64,000 bases of DNA from contig JABSQO010000009.1 in assembly GCA_013215775.1 (NCBI GenBank), positions 1 to 64,000 on the forward strand. Direction: 5' to 3'. The position numbers were made by a program, and so were the translations under genes. The stretch's first letter is position 1; the number at the start of each line of letters is the position of its first letter. The stretch is from Piscirickettsiaceae bacterium (GTDB lineage: Bacteria > Pseudomonadota > Gammaproteobacteria > Nitrosococcales > Methylophagaceae). Positions 62,830-64,000 of the stretch are shown in pieces. Below the pieces are notes generated by a model, which saw only the letters and a program-made list of their open reading frames with translations, made no database searches and was not told the DNA's origin.

Positions 62830-64000
62830 ATGACCGATACCAACCACGAACATGCCCTCAATCAGCCGTTCCAGACGCTAGATGAAGCTGTTAAAAGTGG
62901 TCGTTTTGTGCGCATGCGTCGCCTATTAGCGAGTCTTCACCCTGCTGAAACAGCACATTTACTAGAATCACTCCCACCGACAGAACGTAAAGTCTGCTGG
63001 CCAATTATTAATCCCGATTTGCGCGGTGATGTTTTATCTTTTGTCGGTGATGATGTTCGTACTGACTTAATTCAACATATGGACACCGCGGATCTGGTCA
63101 GTGCAACCGAAGATCTGGATGCGGATGATGTCGCAGATATTCTGCAAGATCTACCTAATCATGTGATGCACGAAGTATTACGCGCTATGGATAGCCAACA
63201 TCGTCGCCGAGTAGAAACGGTTCTTGCTTATAATGAAGACTCCGCTGGCGGTTTAATGAATACCGATGTGGTTACTGTTCGTGCGGATATCACCTTAGAA
63301 GTCGTACTGCGTTATCTACGAATGCTGAATGATTTTCCAAGCAATACGGATAGTTTGTATGTCGTCGATCATAACGATCATTACTTAGGTACATTACCGT
63401 TATCACAAGTGGTTAGTCGTAGTCGCTCATTAACCGTCAACGAAGTGATGTCGCATCAAATTAAGGCGATTAATGCCAATGTATCCGATAGTGATGTCGC
63501 ACTCCGATTTGAAAAACATGACTTGATCTCTGCTCCGGTCGTTGATGGTGCTAATCGCCTATTAGGCCGTATTACGATTGATGACGTAGTCGATGTTATT
63601 CGTGATGATGCCGAACATTCTATGTTAAGTATGGCTGGTCTGGGCGAAGATGAAGATACCTTTGCTCCTGTGGGGAAAAGTATCCATCGCCGCTCATTAT
63701 GGTTAGGCGTAAATTTACTCACCGCATTTCTAGCGGCATGGGTTATCGGTTTATTTGATACCACAATTGAAAAACAAGTTGCACTCGCCATATTAATGCC
63801 CATTGTTGCCAGCATGGGAGGTGTCGCCGGCAGTCAAACATTGACTCTAGTCATACGTTCGATGGCACTGGGTCAATTGAATGATAAAAATCAACGCTGG
63901 CTACTTCGCAAAGAAGTTTTAGTCGGCGCAAGTAATGGTTTCATTTGGGCTATTGCCATCGCATTGGTCACCATTTTATGGTTTAACAGTTTGGCTCTTG
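62830..64000 (+). CDS. mgtE: magnesium transporter MgtE, cut by window end
   Basis: The frame from the ATG at 62830 stays open to 64000 (about 390 residues seen). The N-terminal domain (LASLHPAETAHLLESLPPTERKV), the two CBS domains (about 135-260, with EDSAGGLMNTDVVTVRADI and SAPVVDGANRLLGRITIDD) and the start of the membrane part (AFLAAWVIGLF, ILMPIVASMGGVAGSQTLTLVIRSMALGQL) match MgtE, including the Mg2+-sensing cytoplasmic region and the conserved helix with GGVAGSQ. Only the last membrane segments are missing. Confidence 0.95.
   Translation, partial: MTDTNHEHALNQPFQTLDEAVKSGRFVRMRRLLASLHPAETAHLLESLPPTERKVCWPIINPDLRGDVLSFVGDDVRTDLIQHMDTADLVSATEDLDADDVADILQDLPNHVMHEVLRAMDSQHRRRVETVLAYNEDSAGGLMNTDVVTVRADITLEVVLRYLRMLNDFPSNTDSLYVVDHNDHYLGTLPLSQVVSRSRSLTVNEVMSHQIKAINANVSDSDVALRFEKHDLISAPVVDGANRLLGRITIDDVVDVIRDDAEHSMLSMAGLGEDEDTFAPVGKSIHRRSLWLGVNLLTAFLAAWVIGLFDTTIEKQVALAILMPIVASMGGVAGSQTLTLVIRSMALGQLNDKNQRWLLRKEVLVGASNGFIWAIAIALVTILWFNSLAL

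Overview
The window is a 64 kb piece of a chromosome from an AT-rich gammaproteobacterium. The gene order is typically gammaproteobacterial: uvrA next to an MFS transporter and ssb, grpE-dnaK-dnaJ-dapB, rplU-rpmA-obgE-proB, and rpoN-hpf-ptsN. Squalene-type hpnD/hpnE genes, tungstate-transport genes and a tkt-gap-pgk-pyk block would fit a marine Thiotrichales/Piscirickettsiaceae-like (for example Methylophaga-like) organism. That genus-level placement is an inference only.

Layout. 1-1206: the end of apbE and a TonB-family gene. 1207-4841: an accessory island that I read as a decayed sedentary integron. It holds a frameshifted, truncated integron integrase (plus strand, about 4587-4816), an attI-like recombination point near 4386-4392, and four gene cassettes on the minus strand. 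The cassettes carry three complete attC sites and one truncated attC. The cassette-encoded proteins are a DUF1493 acyl-carrier-like protein and three proteins I cannot identify. 4842-13282: CYTH triphosphatase, uvrA, yajR, ssb, an unknown membrane-anchored protein, an AmpG-like transporter, xthA. 13283-17038: an inverted-repeat element, rpsT, proB, obgE, rpmA, rplU. 17039-21539: ispB, a thin ferredoxin, hpnD, hpnE, a lipoprotein, an SDR. 21654-27418: a GGDEF cyclase, rluB, trpS, an M50 protease, serS, DUF190 and crcB. 27871-34643: pyk, pgk, gap, tkt and a thioredoxin-like protein. 34766-42211: dapB, dnaJ, dnaK, grpE, dnaQ, rnhA, a yafS-like methyltransferase, gloB. 42253-50401: mscS, pyrD, a DUF2797 protein, an acetolactate-synthase-like/aldehyde-dehydrogenase pair, mltD, trmL. 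50489-57371: an unknown 526-residue protein, then an S-adenosylhomocysteine (SAH) riboswitch leading metK-ahcY-metF, then tungstate-type ABC genes without a binding protein. 57500-64000: rpoN, hpf, ptsN, a short HPr kinase, EIIA-Man, HPr, EI and the start of mgtE.

Regulation visible in the sequence: good sigma-32 heat-shock promoters lie before both grpE and dnaK. The SAH riboswitch before metK has a complete P1 stem and a perfect 6-bp pseudoknot. Several clear intrinsic terminators are present. The PTS genes form a regulatory phosphorelay (EI-HPr-EIIA with HPr kinase) with no sugar permease nearby.

The most interesting region is the integron. In all four cassettes the last bases are the reverse complement of the same cassette's first bases (10, 7, 9 and 8 nt). 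This is the signature of attC-mediated cassette insertion and explains the strand, spacing and compactness of genes that otherwise look like unrelated orphans.
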